DNA from: CBDFHC01 sp965247585
Lineage (GTDB): Bacteria > Chloroflexota > Dehalococcoidia > Lucifugimonadales > GCA-2712585
DNA length: 64,000 nt
Direction of reading: 5' to 3'
Assembly (NCBI GenBank): GCA_965247585.1
Contig: CBDFHC010000004.1
Span: 496,001 to 560,000, forward strand
A program made the position numbers and the translations under genes. The notes beneath the pieces were generated by a model. The model had not been told where the DNA came from. It saw only the letters and a list, made by a program, of their open reading frames with translations, and made no database searches. How positions within the stretch are numbered: the stretch's first letter is position 1; each line of letters starts with the position of its first letter. This document shows positions 54,186-62,305 of the stretch, piece by piece.

Positions 54186-54196
54186 GGCTTAGAGCT

Positions 54197-54505
54197 CTAC
54201 CATTTCATCAAGTCTATTTCGTCAACGTTGACGGAGCCACGGTTGCGGAAGAGGCGCAAGACGATGGCCAGGGCGAGGCCAACCTCCGCGGCGGCGACGG
54301 TGATTACGAAGATGGCGATGATGAGACCGGAAAAGATGGAGGACTCCGTGTAGGAGGCCACGGCGATGAGGTTGAGGTTGACGGCGTTGAGCATAAGCTC
54401 AATGGACATGAGGATGAGGACGGCGCTGCGGCGGGCCAGAACACCGTAGAGGCCGACGGCGAAGAGGGCGCCGCTGACGATCTGGAAATCTACCAGGGTG
54501 ATCAT
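54197..54505 (-). CDS. nuoK: NADH-quinone oxidoreductase subunit K
   Basis: A 102-residue, three-helix membrane subunit. The two conserved glutamates of the proton path are in LILMSIELMLNAVNLNLIA (TM2) and AAAEVGLALAIVLRL (TM3). The start overlaps the nuoJ stop by 4 bases (ATGA type). Confidence 0.95.
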   Translation of the reverse strand: MITLVDFQIVSGALFAVGLYGVLARRSAVLILMSIELMLNAVNLNLIAVASYTESSIFSGLIIAIFVITVAAAEVGLALAIVLRLFRNRGSVNVDEIDLMKW

Positions 54506-54990
54506 CCTCTACGACCAGTCTCTCTGGCGATGACGATGGCGCCCACCAAGGCTACCAAGAGGATGATGGAGGCGACCTCAAAGGGGAGGGCCCAGTCAGT
54601 GAAGAGGGAGTGGCCCAGGTCCGTAAAGGCGACGCGGTGGCGCTCCTCGGCGAAGGGGGCGTTGATGAGGAAGGCGGCAACCAGCATGCCGAAGAAGAGG
54701 AGTGCGGCAATACCGGCCAGGGGCCACTGGCGGTTGTCAGAGATGAAGGGGTACTCCCGAGAGCGGGTGAGCATGATGGCGAAGAGGAGGACGATGATGA
54801 TGGCGCCGCCGTAGATGAAGACCTGCACCAGGGCCAGGAACTCAGATGCGAGGAGGACGTAGAGGCCGGCGACGCCAAGGAGGGAGAGGAGGAGGAAAAG
54901 AGCGGCGTGTACCACGTTCCTGGTAGCCACCACCCCCAACCCGCCCCCGACCGTGAAGACGGAAAGCAGGATGAAGAAGAACCAGGTCAT
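54502..54990 (-). CDS. nuoJ: NADH-quinone oxidoreductase subunit J
   Basis: A 162-residue membrane subunit with five predicted helices. The pi-bulge helix region is VHAALFLLLSLLGVAGLYVLLASEFLALVQVFIYGGAIIIVLLFAIML, read here as the family core around ASEFLALVQVFIYGG. Overlaps nuoK by 4 bases and follows nuoI by 1 base. Confidence 0.94.
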   Translation of the reverse strand: MTWFFFILLSVFTVGGGLGVVATRNVVHAALFLLLSLLGVAGLYVLLASEFLALVQVFIYGGAIIIVLLFAIMLTRSREYPFISDNRQWPLAGIAALLFFGMLVAAFLINAPFAEERHRVAFTDLGHSLFTDWALPFEVASIILLVALVGAIVIARETGRRG

Positions 54991-54991
54991 A

Positions 54992-55504
54992 CTAGGCGGC
55001 CGCCTTCTCCTCCGAGGGCTGCTCCGGCTCCGGTTTCTTACTCTTTGATGGGGGAATCCAGCCGGTGTCAGTCTGGAAGCGTTTGCCCATCTCCAGCAAG
55101 GGAATCAGGTCGACGCGGTCGCCGTTGCGTTCGTAGACGCTGAGCTCGTGCTCGTGGCTCATGACGATGGCATCGAAGTTGCAGACTTCGACGCAGATGC
55201 CGCAGAGGATGCAGCGGTTGAGGTTGATTTCAAAGGTGTCAACGATCTTTCGGCGGGGGCTCTTCCCTTCCTTCTGTAGCGGGTTGTCTATCATGGTGGC
55301 GGACATGCACTGGGTGGGGCAGTTCCGGATGCAGACCATGCAGGAGGTGCAGAAAGGCTCACCGACGTCAGAGTCCCAGGTGAGTGCGGGAAAGCCCATG
55401 TAGCGGGGTTGAATTTCCCGGGGCTTGTTAGGGTACTGCTCCGTGACGGGCCTCCGGAAGGTGGAGACCAGCGTAATGAACATACCCTTGATGCTACCTA
55501 ACAT
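54992..55504 (-). CDS. nuoI: NADH-quinone oxidoreductase subunit I (2x[4Fe-4S] ferredoxin)
   Basis: A 170-residue iron-sulfur subunit that passes electrons toward quinone. Two CxxCxxCxxxC motifs are present: CTSCMVCIRNCP and CILCGICVEVCN. In the second the usual final Pro is Asn, an uncommon but tolerated change. The N-terminal amphipathic region and PRYMGFPALTWD are as in the family. An acidic, Lys-rich tail (KKPEPEQPSEEKAAA) is additional. It overlaps nuoH by 11 bases. Confidence 0.95.
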   Translation of the reverse strand: MLGSIKGMFITLVSTFRRPVTEQYPNKPREIQPRYMGFPALTWDSDVGEPFCTSCMVCIRNCPTQCMSATMIDNPLQKEGKSPRRKIVDTFEINLNRCILCGICVEVCNFDAIVMSHEHELSVYERNGDRVDLIPLLEMGKRFQTDTGWIPPSKSKKPEPEQPSEEKAAA

Positions 55505-56657
55505 GAGCGGGCCTCCCGGGCTGTCGGCCGTACCTTTTGGCCAGCCGGATAACGGGCTGGGTGAAGCGGCGATAGAGCCAGTATCCTACCACAGCGAGAA
55601 CGGCCAGAGACATGAGGGTCAGGCTCCAGTCAGGCAAGTCATAGAACCGGTAAACGCTGACTAAGACGACGCCGGCGAAGGAGAGCGGAATCATGGCTTT
55701 CCAACCGAACGCCATGAGCTGGTCTATGCGGAGGCGGGGGAAGGTACCCCTGATCCAGAAGATGACCAGGACGATGAGATAGGTCTTGAGGAGGAACCAG
55801 ACCCATGCGGGGAGGAAGGGGCCGTACCAGCCGCTGAGGAAGAGGAGAGCGGCGAGGGCGCCGACGACGAAGGTGTTGATGTACTCAGCGAGGAAGAAGA
55901 CGGACCAGTGGGCGCCGCTATATTCAACGAAGGGGCCGCCGACGATTTCAGACTCGGCGAAATAGATATCGAAGGGGGTGCGGCCAACCTCCGCCAGACC
56001 GGCGAGAAGGAAGAGGACGAGGCCCAAGGGGAAGATGAGGATGAAGGGTAGACCGATGTGGTTGAAGGTGGCGCCGGCGGCCTCGGCTTCGAGCAAGACG
56101 GGCTGGGCGGTATCCAGGGGGACCTGACTGGCGGCTATGATCTTGAGGTCCAGGGACTCGGCGAGGATTGCCACGGAGACGATCACCATGACCAGAGGGA
56201 CCTCATAGCTGATCAACTGGGCGGCGGCGCGAAGGCCCCCCAGCGCGCCGTACTTGTTGGCGGAGCCCCAGCCGGCGAGGACGATGCCGAGGATGGAGAG
56301 GACCAGCAAGGCAACGATGACGAAGAGGCCCAGGTCCAGGTTACGAAGGACCAAGCCGCTGGAGGCGGGGATGGTGACCCAGATCATGAAGGAAGGAACG
56401 ATGACCAGGAGGGGCGCTACCCAGAAGATGGCCTTGTCCGCCCAGGAGGGGACCAGGTCTTCTTTTAGGATCAGCTTTACGGCGTCGGCGATGGGCTGGA
56501 TCAGGCCGAAGGGCCCGGTGCGGGTGGGACCAAGGCGCCGCTGGAGGCGGCCCAGGAACTTACGTTCGATCCAAACCAGGGAGAGGACGACGACGGAGAG
56601 GGCGGTGAAGAGTATGAACAGTCCGAGGACGACCAGGAGGATGTCTGAGATGCTCAC
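55494..56657 (-). CDS. nuoH: NADH-quinone oxidoreductase subunit H
   Basis: A 387-residue, eight-helix membrane subunit forming the quinone chamber. VWIERKFLGRLQRRLGPTRTGPFGLIQPIADAVKL is the strongly conserved first loop region; GWGSANKYGALGGLRAAAQLISYEVPL and FILAEYIN-like FFLAEYINTFVVGAL with PFDIYFAESEIVGG carry the charged quinone-coupling residues. It overlaps nuoD by 4 bases. Confidence 0.95.
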   Translation of the reverse strand: MSISDILLVVLGLFILFTALSVVVLSLVWIERKFLGRLQRRLGPTRTGPFGLIQPIADAVKLILKEDLVPSWADKAIFWVAPLLVIVPSFMIWVTIPASSGLVLRNLDLGLFVIVALLVLSILGIVLAGWGSANKYGALGGLRAAAQLISYEVPLVMVIVSVAILAESLDLKIIAASQVPLDTAQPVLLEAEAAGATFNHIGLPFILIFPLGLVLFLLAGLAEVGRTPFDIYFAESEIVGGPFVEYSGAHWSVFFLAEYINTFVVGALAALLFLSGWYGPFLPAWVWFLLKTYLIVLVIFWIRGTFPRLRIDQLMAFGWKAMIPLSFAGVVLVSVYRFYDLPDWSLTLMSLAVLAVVGYWLYRRFTQPVIRLAKRYGRQPGRPAHVR

Positions 56658-57775
56658 CGGTCCACCTCGCCGAGGACGATGTCCAAGGAGCCGAGGATAA
56701 CCACAGCATCGGCGATGTAGGTGTCGCGGACGAGGTGGCGGAGGGCGCTGAGGTTACAGAAGGAAGGGGGCCGGACTTTGACGCGATAGGGCTTGTCCGT
56801 ACCGTCGCTGACCAGGTAGACGCCAATTTCGCCGCGAGGGTTCTCGGCGCGGACGTAGACATCACCGCGAGGGGGTCGAAGGAGACGGCGTCCCAGGCCC
56901 ATGACCGGTCCGGAGGGGAGGTCTTTGAAGGCCTGCTCGACGATGGATAGGGACTCGTACATCTCCAGGACGCGGACGTAGTAGCGGTCCCAGCAATCGC
57001 CGTCTTGACCCACGGGGATTTCGAAGTCAAAGCGGTCGTAGATGGAATAGGGCTCGGCTCGGCGCACGTCGTACTGCAAACCGCAGGCGCGGAGGCCGGG
57101 GCCGGTCCAACCGAAGTCCAGGGCGGTCTCCAAGTCTATGGGGCCGACGTCCTTGGCGCGGGCCACAAAGACCTCATTGAAGCTGAGCAGCCGATCGCAC
57201 TCTTCGACGTCGGAGCGAATGTCAGAGAGGAGGCGAGCCAAGAGCTGGGGGAACTCGTCCGGGACGTCCTCCTTGACGCCGCCGATGTGGAAATAGTTGT
57301 GCATCATGCGGGCGCCGCTGACGGCCTCGAAGAAGCCCTGGATGCGCTCACGGCCCCGGAAGGCAAACATGACGGGGGTCATGGCGCCAACGTCCAGACC
57401 AAAGGTGCCGAGGAATAGGAGATGGCTGGCGATGCGGTTGAGCTCTCCAAGGATGACGCGGATATATTCGGCGCGTTCCGGAATCTCCACGCCCATCAGC
57501 TCCTCGACGGCGCGGCAGTAGACCCACTCGTTGTTGAAGTTGGAGATGTAGTCCAGCCGGTCAAAGAGGGTGATTACCTGGCTATACTGCTCGTCTTCGC
57601 AGAGCTTCTCAGAGCCCCGGTGGAGGTAACCGATGTGGGGCTCGGCGTCCACGATGACCTCGCCATCAACGCGGAGCAGCATACGGAAGACGCCGTGGGT
57701 AGAGGGGTGCTGAGGCCCCATGTTCATGAGGATGTCCAGGGGCTGGGTGTTTTCCAATCCGGTCTGGTCCTGCAC
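56654..57775 (-). CDS. nuoD: NADH-quinone oxidoreductase subunit D
   Basis: A 373-residue homologue of [NiFe]-hydrogenase large subunits that lines the quinone site. MGPQHPSTHGVFRMLLRVDGE is the invariant N-terminal loop (His of the quinone pocket); GYLHRGSEKLCED, NRIASHLLFLGTF, MMHNYFHIGGVKEDVP and ENPRGEIGVYLVSDG are the other landmarks. The Ni-binding cysteines are absent, as in complex I. C-terminus ends SLDIVLGEVDR as expected. Confidence 0.95.
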   Translation of the reverse strand: MQDQTGLENTQPLDILMNMGPQHPSTHGVFRMLLRVDGEVIVDAEPHIGYLHRGSEKLCEDEQYSQVITLFDRLDYISNFNNEWVYCRAVEELMGVEIPERAEYIRVILGELNRIASHLLFLGTFGLDVGAMTPVMFAFRGRERIQGFFEAVSGARMMHNYFHIGGVKEDVPDEFPQLLARLLSDIRSDVEECDRLLSFNEVFVARAKDVGPIDLETALDFGWTGPGLRACGLQYDVRRAEPYSIYDRFDFEIPVGQDGDCWDRYYVRVLEMYESLSIVEQAFKDLPSGPVMGLGRRLLRPPRGDVYVRAENPRGEIGVYLVSDGTDKPYRVKVRPPSFCNLSALRHLVRDTYIADAVVILGSLDIVLGEVDR

Positions 57776-57780
57776 GGCGG

Positions 57781-58038
57781 TCAGCCTTCCTCGTCGTCAG
57801 AGAAGATGAGGTGAATCTCAGTCTCGTCGTCCACGCCGGCGTAGCCAACGTCTTCCAGCTCTTGCTCCAGGTTGCCCTTCTCCTCGCAGGCCTGGACCCA
57901 GTTGCGGAAGTCGTGCACGAGCCGGTTTTCGGCCTCCAGCGGTGTGTCGCCGCGAGAAAACAGGGGCAGCTTCTCCACGGTGGCCATAAAGGCGTCGCCC
58001 ATCTGAGAGATCTGGCCTCTAAGCACCAGGGTCTTCAC
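57781..58038 (-). CDS. small hypothetical protein inside the nuo operon
   Basis: An 85-residue protein (VKTLVLRGQISQMGDAFMAT...). GTG 58038 follows the nuoC stop by one base (TAACGTG), and its stop lies 5 bases before the nuoD start. The pattern FMATVEKLPLFSRGDTPLEAENRLVHDFRNWV (read in parts) recalls HicB-like domains, in which a strand-turn-helix is introduced by GDTxxEA, but I cannot confirm this. Not a standard complex I subunit. A longer reading frame extends upstream over nuoC in another frame and is discarded. Confidence 0.65.
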   Translation of the reverse strand: MKTLVLRGQISQMGDAFMATVEKLPLFSRGDTPLEAENRLVHDFRNWVQACEEKGNLEQELEDVGYAGVDDETEIHLIFSDDEEG

Positions 58039-58039
58039 G

Positions 58040-58561
58040 TTAAAACTCGTCGTACTCGTGGAATGGGAAATCCTTACGGCCGGGAAAGCCCTCGAACCCT
58101 TCGTAAAGGAGGAGGGGGGAGAGGTCCGGGTGACCTTCGAAGTTGACGCCGAAGAGGTCGTGAGCCTCCCGCTCATACCAGTCGGCGGCGGCCCAGACGG
58201 TGGTAACCGAGGCGATGGTGGGGTCCTTATAGTCCAGGTCCGTCTTGATAGCAAGGGTCTGCTCATGCTCCACGGACAGGAGGATGTATAGGAGCTGAAT
58301 GGACTCCTTGTAGTCAACGGCGGCGAGGCAAAGAAGGGTCTTGAAGGAGGTCCTAGGGTCCTGCTTCAAGACGCGGCATATCTCCGAAATACGCTGGGAC
58401 TCAACGGTGATTTGGGGGCGGTCCGCCAGGACGTCAGGCGTAACGTTGAGGCCGCCCAGCACGTTGAGAACGGTGTTGAGGAACTGCTGCCTGCGTTCAG
58501 GTAGCGTAGAAGTGGGGGAGTCAGACTTGGGTTTAGGCGCCTGGGTTGCCACGGCGGCCAT
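58040..58561 (-). CDS. nuoC: NADH-quinone oxidoreductase subunit C
   Basis: A 173-residue subunit. LLCLAAVDYKESIQLLYILLS and the signature YEREAHDLFGVNFEGHPDLSPLLLYEGFEG FPGRKDFP (as two blocks) are diagnostic of the 30-kDa subunit. It is separate from nuoD, unlike the NuoCD fusion of enterobacteria. The N-terminus is Ala/Pro/Ser-rich and starts 29 bases inside nuoB; a slightly later start cannot be excluded. Confidence 0.94.
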   Translation of the reverse strand: MAAVATQAPKPKSDSPTSTLPERRQQFLNTVLNVLGGLNVTPDVLADRPQITVESQRISEICRVLKQDPRTSFKTLLCLAAVDYKESIQLLYILLSVEHEQTLAIKTDLDYKDPTIASVTTVWAAADWYEREAHDLFGVNFEGHPDLSPLLLYEGFEGFPGRKDFPFHEYDEF

Positions 58562-59057
58562 CTCTCATGATCTTTTCCTGAAGCCTGAGGACGCCTTGCA
58601 TGAGGGCCTCGGGCCGAGGCGGGCATCCGGGGACGTAGACGTCCACGGGGACGATGTGGTCAACGCCCATGACGACGGAGTAGGAGCGGTAGTAGGGGCC
58701 GCCGTTAGTGGCGCAGCTACCCATGGCAATGACCCACTTGGGCTCCGGCATCTGCTCGTAGAGGAGACGGATGGGCTCTGCCATCTTCTTGACGACGGTG
58801 CCGGCGACGATCATGACGTCCGACTGGCGGGGAGAGGGCCAGGTGACAACGCCGAAGCGGTCGAAGTCATGGTGGGCCATGTAGGTGGACATCATTTCGA
58901 TGGCGCAGCAAGCCAGGCCGAAGGTGAGGGTCCAGAGGGATGACTTTCGCGCCATGGCGAAGAGCTCCTCCGTTTTGGTGGTGACCACGCCCGGAAGGGC
59001 AGACTTGAGGTAGCTACCGGCGGGGATGTTTCCCGCGGAGAAGGTTATTTCCTCCAT
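58533..59057 (-). CDS. nuoB: NADH-quinone oxidoreductase subunit B
   Basis: A 174-residue subunit that holds cluster N2. Ligands are the tandem Cys in TFGLACCAIEMM, the Cys in AMGSCATNGG and the Cys in YVPGCPPRPEAL. WPSPRQSDVMIVAGTV and GVDHIVPVD are as in the family. Overlaps nuoA by 13 bases and nuoC by 29. Confidence 0.96.
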   Translation of the reverse strand: MEEITFSAGNIPAGSYLKSALPGVVTTKTEELFAMARKSSLWTLTFGLACCAIEMMSTYMAHHDFDRFGVVTWPSPRQSDVMIVAGTVVKKMAEPIRLLYEQMPEPKWVIAMGSCATNGGPYYRSYSVVMGVDHIVPVDVYVPGCPPRPEALMQGVLRLQEKIMRDGRRGNPGA

Positions 59058-59413
59058 TCGAGCACTCCTTTTTTCCAGCCGTACACAATGGCGAAGGAGA
59101 GGACGGCCAGGAAGATAAGCATAGCGTAAAAGGCGACGTTGTTATCTTTGAAGACGACAGCCCAGGGGAAGAGGAAAACGGCTTCGACGTCAAAGATAAG
59201 GAAGAGGATGGCGAATATGTAGTAACGGATGCTGATCTGGGAGAAGGCGTAGGGCGCGGGCGGGATGCCGCACTCGTAGGGCATGGACTTTTCAGCGGTG
59301 GGACGCCTGGAGGAGATAAGGAAAGAGGCGCCAAACATGAGGCCGATGGCCACTAAGGCGATGAGACCCGCGAGGACTAACGCGGTCCAGTTACGAACAA
59401 GTTCTTCGGGCAT
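59045..59413 (-). CDS. nuoA: NADH-quinone oxidoreductase subunit A
   Basis: A 122-residue three-helix membrane subunit. The conserved Cys-containing loop KSMPYECGIPPAPYAFSQISIRYYIFAILFLIFDVEAVFLFPWAV (read here around YECGIPP and FDVEAVFLFPWA) identifies it. ATG 59413 (MPEELVRN) has GGAGG close upstream; an in-frame upstream start would add a basic leader without SD. First gene of the operon. Confidence 0.95.
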   Translation of the reverse strand: MPEELVRNWTALVLAGLIALVAIGLMFGASFLISSRRPTAEKSMPYECGIPPAPYAFSQISIRYYIFAILFLIFDVEAVFLFPWAVVFKDNNVAFYAMLIFLAVLSFAIVYGWKKGVLEWRK

Positions 59414-59508
59414 GCGCCTCCGGCGCCGATGAGTAGATGTTGGTGAGAGCCAGAGCATCGGACGCAGAGGGCGCGCCGAAGCGGGCTTTACTGGTTAAAG
59501 GCGGGTAA

Positions 59509-59538
59509 AATGTATCACCGCCGGATGGGGAGCGTCAA
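59509..59538 (-). promoter_or_regulatory. promoter of the nuo operon
   Basis: Minus strand TTGACG (59538-59533), an 18-base spacer and TACATT (59514-59509), 96 bases before the nuoA ATG. Confidence 0.55.
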
Positions 59539-59667
59539 CGAAAGGGTACGGCTGTAAAGAAGGGCAAGCTGTGACGAATCCACGTGGCAAATTGTGAATC
59601 CATGCACGGCATCCGTCCGTATTGGTGACGGGGAGCGGTGGTAAGTACGAATCCGAGGAGGGCGGCC

Positions 59668-60702
59668 GTGTATCGTACCATTTGTCTGATAACCCTATTG
59701 GCGGCAAGTGTTGTGCTGTTGGCGGCCTGCGGGTCCGGCGCGACGGAGACGCCTACTTCGGCGGCGGCGGCGCCAACGGCTACAACTGGGGCGCAGGCGC
59801 CTACGGCGACCACGGCGCCCGGGGATGTAGCGGCGCCCACCAATACACCCGGCGGGGGCGCCGCAACACCGACGGCGACCCCAACCGCGGCGGCCACGGA
59901 AGCGGCGGCCACGGCGACACCAGTACCCACGCCCACGGAGGCGATGACCGCGATGACGCCTGAGCCCACGGCGACGCTTGTTTCGCCGCCAGCGGCCACG
60001 GCGACGCCTGCCCCGGCACCGACGGCCACGGCGACACCAACCCCGGCGCCGACGGCCACGGTGGCGATGGAGGCGCCTACGGGCGAGACAGCGACGGTTA
60101 CGCTGACTCCCAGCAAGGACAACACGCTATACGAGAGCGGCGGGGGGACGCTCAGCAACGGCGCTGGAGATCACCTGTTTGCAGGGAAGACTAACGGGGG
60201 ACAGATCCGGAGGGCGCTGTTGGCGTTTGACGTGGCAGGAAGTGTTCCGGCGGGGGCCAGGATTACGGGGGTGGTGCTGAGTTTGAACCTCTCAAGGACG
60301 ACCCCCGGCGCGCAGACTGTGAGCCTGCACCGATTGCTGGCGGACTGGGGAGAGGCGAACTCCAACGCATCTGGCCAGGAGGGTGGCGGTGCGAAGGCAG
60401 AGCCGGGAGACGCGACGTGGGTGCACCGGTTCTCCGATTCAGATAGGTGGAGCCGGCCAGGGGGCGACTACGATGGAGCAGAGAGCGGAAGCGCCATAGT
60501 ATCAGGGCAAGCGGGCTACGAATTTGGCTCGTCGGCGCAGATGGTAGCGGACGTGCAGGGGTGGGTGGACGATTCAGGGAGCAACTTTGGGTGGATACTG
60601 GTGGGGGAAGAGGCGCAGAACCGGACGACAAAGCGGTTTGACTCTCGGGAGAGCGGCGCTTCGGTGGGGCCGAAGCTGGAGGTTAGTTGCGTAGCGCTGT
60701 AG
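59668..60702 (+). CDS. lipoprotein with Thr/Pro/Ala-rich linker and DNRLRE-type C-terminal domain
   Basis: A protein of about 344 residues. The N-terminus MYRTICLITLLAASVVLLAAC is a signal peptide with lipobox LAAC, so Cys would be lipidated and the protein anchored at the cell surface. A low-complexity linker rich in PTAT/PTPT repeats (about 25-140) leads to a beta-rich domain (about 145-344) with RALLAFDVAGSVPAGARITGVVLSLNLS, VSLHRLLADWGE, WVHRFSDSDRW and TTKRFDSRESG, as in DNRLRE/CBM96-like modules. GTG 59668 with GAGGAGGG 5 bases upstream is preferred to GTG 59638. Ligand unknown; adhesion or polysaccharide contact is a guess. Confidence 0.8.
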   Translation: MYRTICLITLLAASVVLLAACGSGATETPTSAAAAPTATTGAQAPTATTAPGDVAAPTNTPGGGAATPTATPTAAATEAAATATPVPTPTEAMTAMTPEPTATLVSPPAATATPAPAPTATATPTPAPTATVAMEAPTGETATVTLTPSKDNTLYESGGGTLSNGAGDHLFAGKTNGGQIRRALLAFDVAGSVPAGARITGVVLSLNLSRTTPGAQTVSLHRLLADWGEANSNASGQEGGGAKAEPGDATWVHRFSDSDRWSRPGGDYDGAESGSAIVSGQAGYEFGSSAQMVADVQGWVDDSGSNFGWILVGEEAQNRTTKRFDSRESGASVGPKLEVSCVAL

Positions 60703-61343
60703 AGGGTTGAGGGTATTCCCCAGAGCGCCTTCCAGAGAGGCGCCGGTCAGCCAGGGCGAAGGTTGGGCGCTCCCCGGGGTTGCGAATCACAGGTTGGTGG
60801 TTCCCGCTCTCCTTCGAGAGCCTCAGGATGAGCGGGAACGGAAGGTTTTAAAATGTTTTTCTGAGGGACACCCTCAGACTCCCGCCAGAGAGCTTGTGAA
60901 CAAATTAACGTGGAACAACGATAGTGGGCGCCAGGGTTGGATGTGCTCTCCCACCACACCCAGATTCTTCGATCCTCACGCACGGACTCAAAATGACATG
61001 AATCATTCGGATGCTTAACGTGCGGCGACGTAGCGTTGAAAATACTGCCGAAGAGGTCAAGAACTCACCGCCTCTCAGACTCCCGGCAGGGAACCCGTCC
61101 GCCTCAGAGCTTATGACAAATTAACGTGGCACAGCGGTAGTGAGCACAGGGGCTGGATGTGCTCTCCACTCCCTACCAGATTCCTCGATCCTCACGCACG
61201 GACTCGGAATGACATGACTCATTCGGATGCTTAACGTGCGGCGACGTAGCGTTGAAAACGCCGGTCAAGTCAAAAACTCACAGCCTCTCCAGCGGGCTGC
61301 ACTTTCCTGCATGCGTGAGTAGGGCGGTGAAAAGGGGCGAGGG
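60703..61343. repeat. intergenic repeat mosaic, two partial tandem copies
   Basis: Contains CGAATCACAGGTTGGTGGTT near 60783, TCCTTCGAGAGCCTCAGGATG near 60810, GAGGGACACCCTC near 60864, and the CCTCGATCCTCACGCACGGACTC...AATGACATGA module twice (near 60965 and 61185, about 220 bp apart), each followed by CATTCGGATGCTTAACGTGCGGCGACG. No gene. Confidence 0.8.
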
Positions 61344-62174
61344 CTAGGTTTCCAGGGGGGTGTCCTCGCGGTTGGCCCATTCGCCCCACGAGGCGTCGTA
61401 GTTGGAAGCGTTGGGGTAGCCCAGGAGCTTGAGAACGAAGGTGCCGTGCGCCGCACGGATTCCGGCCTGTCAATGGACGTGAATGCGTTTGTCCGGGGTG
61501 ATGCCGTTGTCCTCCAGGATGCGGCGGACCTCGGCGGCGGGCTTGAGCAGATGGGTACGGTCGTCGATTAGCTCCAGCCACTCGAGGTGGACGGCGCCGG
61601 GGGCGTGCCCGCCACGCTTATTACCCCGCTTGTTTTCGCCGGTGTACTCATCGCGGCCCCGGACGTCCCAGACAACGACGCCGGACTTGTTGTAGTCCTC
61701 TTTTAGCTGGTCCGTGGTGACGATGAGAGAGGGGTTGACGTTGGGGGTGAAGGTCACGGCGGTGTCAGCCTTGGCGCTGACGGTGGAAGCGGAGCGGCCC
61801 TCTGAGAGCCATTTGCGCCAGCCACCGTTGAGGACCCTGGCGTTGGTGTGGCCGTAGTAGTTGAGGGCCCACCAGAGGCGGGCGGCGTAGAGACCACAGG
61901 AGTTGTCATAGGAGACGACCAAGGTGTCATCGCCGATGCCCAGGGACTGGGCCATTTGGGCGAAGGCATCCGGCCCCAGAATGTGGACCCGGTTGGTGTC
62001 AGGGTCTTTCTCATAGTTGTCCGGGACCATGACGGCGCCGGAGATGTGGGCGCGGCGGTACTGGTCGGCGACGTCGGTATCTACGACGCGGACATTGGGG
62101 TCGTCAAGGTGGTCCGCGAGCCAGCCGGTGTCGGCCAGGTATTCAGGGTGGGCGTATTCCTGGGCGCCTGCCAT
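61344..62174 (-). CDS. two-domain rhodanese (thiosulfate sulfurtransferase-like), candidate selenoprotein with in-frame TGA at the catalytic position
   Basis: A tandem-rhodanese sulfurtransferase of 276 codons if TGA is read through. Domain 1 (about 10-125) includes VRVVDTDVADQYRRAHISGAV; domain 2 (about 145-275) includes GVVVWDVRGRDEYTG and GAVHLEWLELID. Codon 235 is TGA (61472-61470), preceded by PDKRIHVH and followed in frame by QAGIRAAHGTFVLKLLGYPN and ASNYDASWGEWANREDTPLE to a TAG at 61346-61344. Cysteine-containing relatives have C-QxGIRA here, the persulfide-forming residue. A perfect stem-loop lies 17 nt past the TGA. ATG 62174 has GGAGG upstream. If TGA is a real stop the protein lacks its active site. 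Confidence 0.8.
61444..61458 (-). promoter_or_regulatory. candidate bacterial SECIS stem-loop after the TGA codon
   Basis: On the minus strand CCGTGC, loop GGC, GCACGG: a perfect 6-bp stem with G as the first loop base. The loop begins 17 nt after the TGA. These values fall within the spacing and loop rules known for bacterial SECIS elements (short GC stem, G at loop position 1 or 2, about 16-37 nt from the TGA). Confidence 0.6.
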
Positions 62175-62305
62175 GGCATCCTCCAGAGAACGAGGTTGAG
62201 GTGAACGGGAGGAATTGTAGTGGGTGGCTAAGGAGGGGTCAACGAAACCTGACACGCTGGAGCGGTAAGGTATACTACCTGTCCCCAACGCGAGGAGAGT
62301 GTAGA

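Noticed and set aside
57781..58317. Longer 178-codon version of the small gene in the nuo operon
   Set aside because: Its first half is Ser/Thr/Pro/Arg-rich antiframe sequence inside nuoC; only the part from GTG 58038 looks protein-like.
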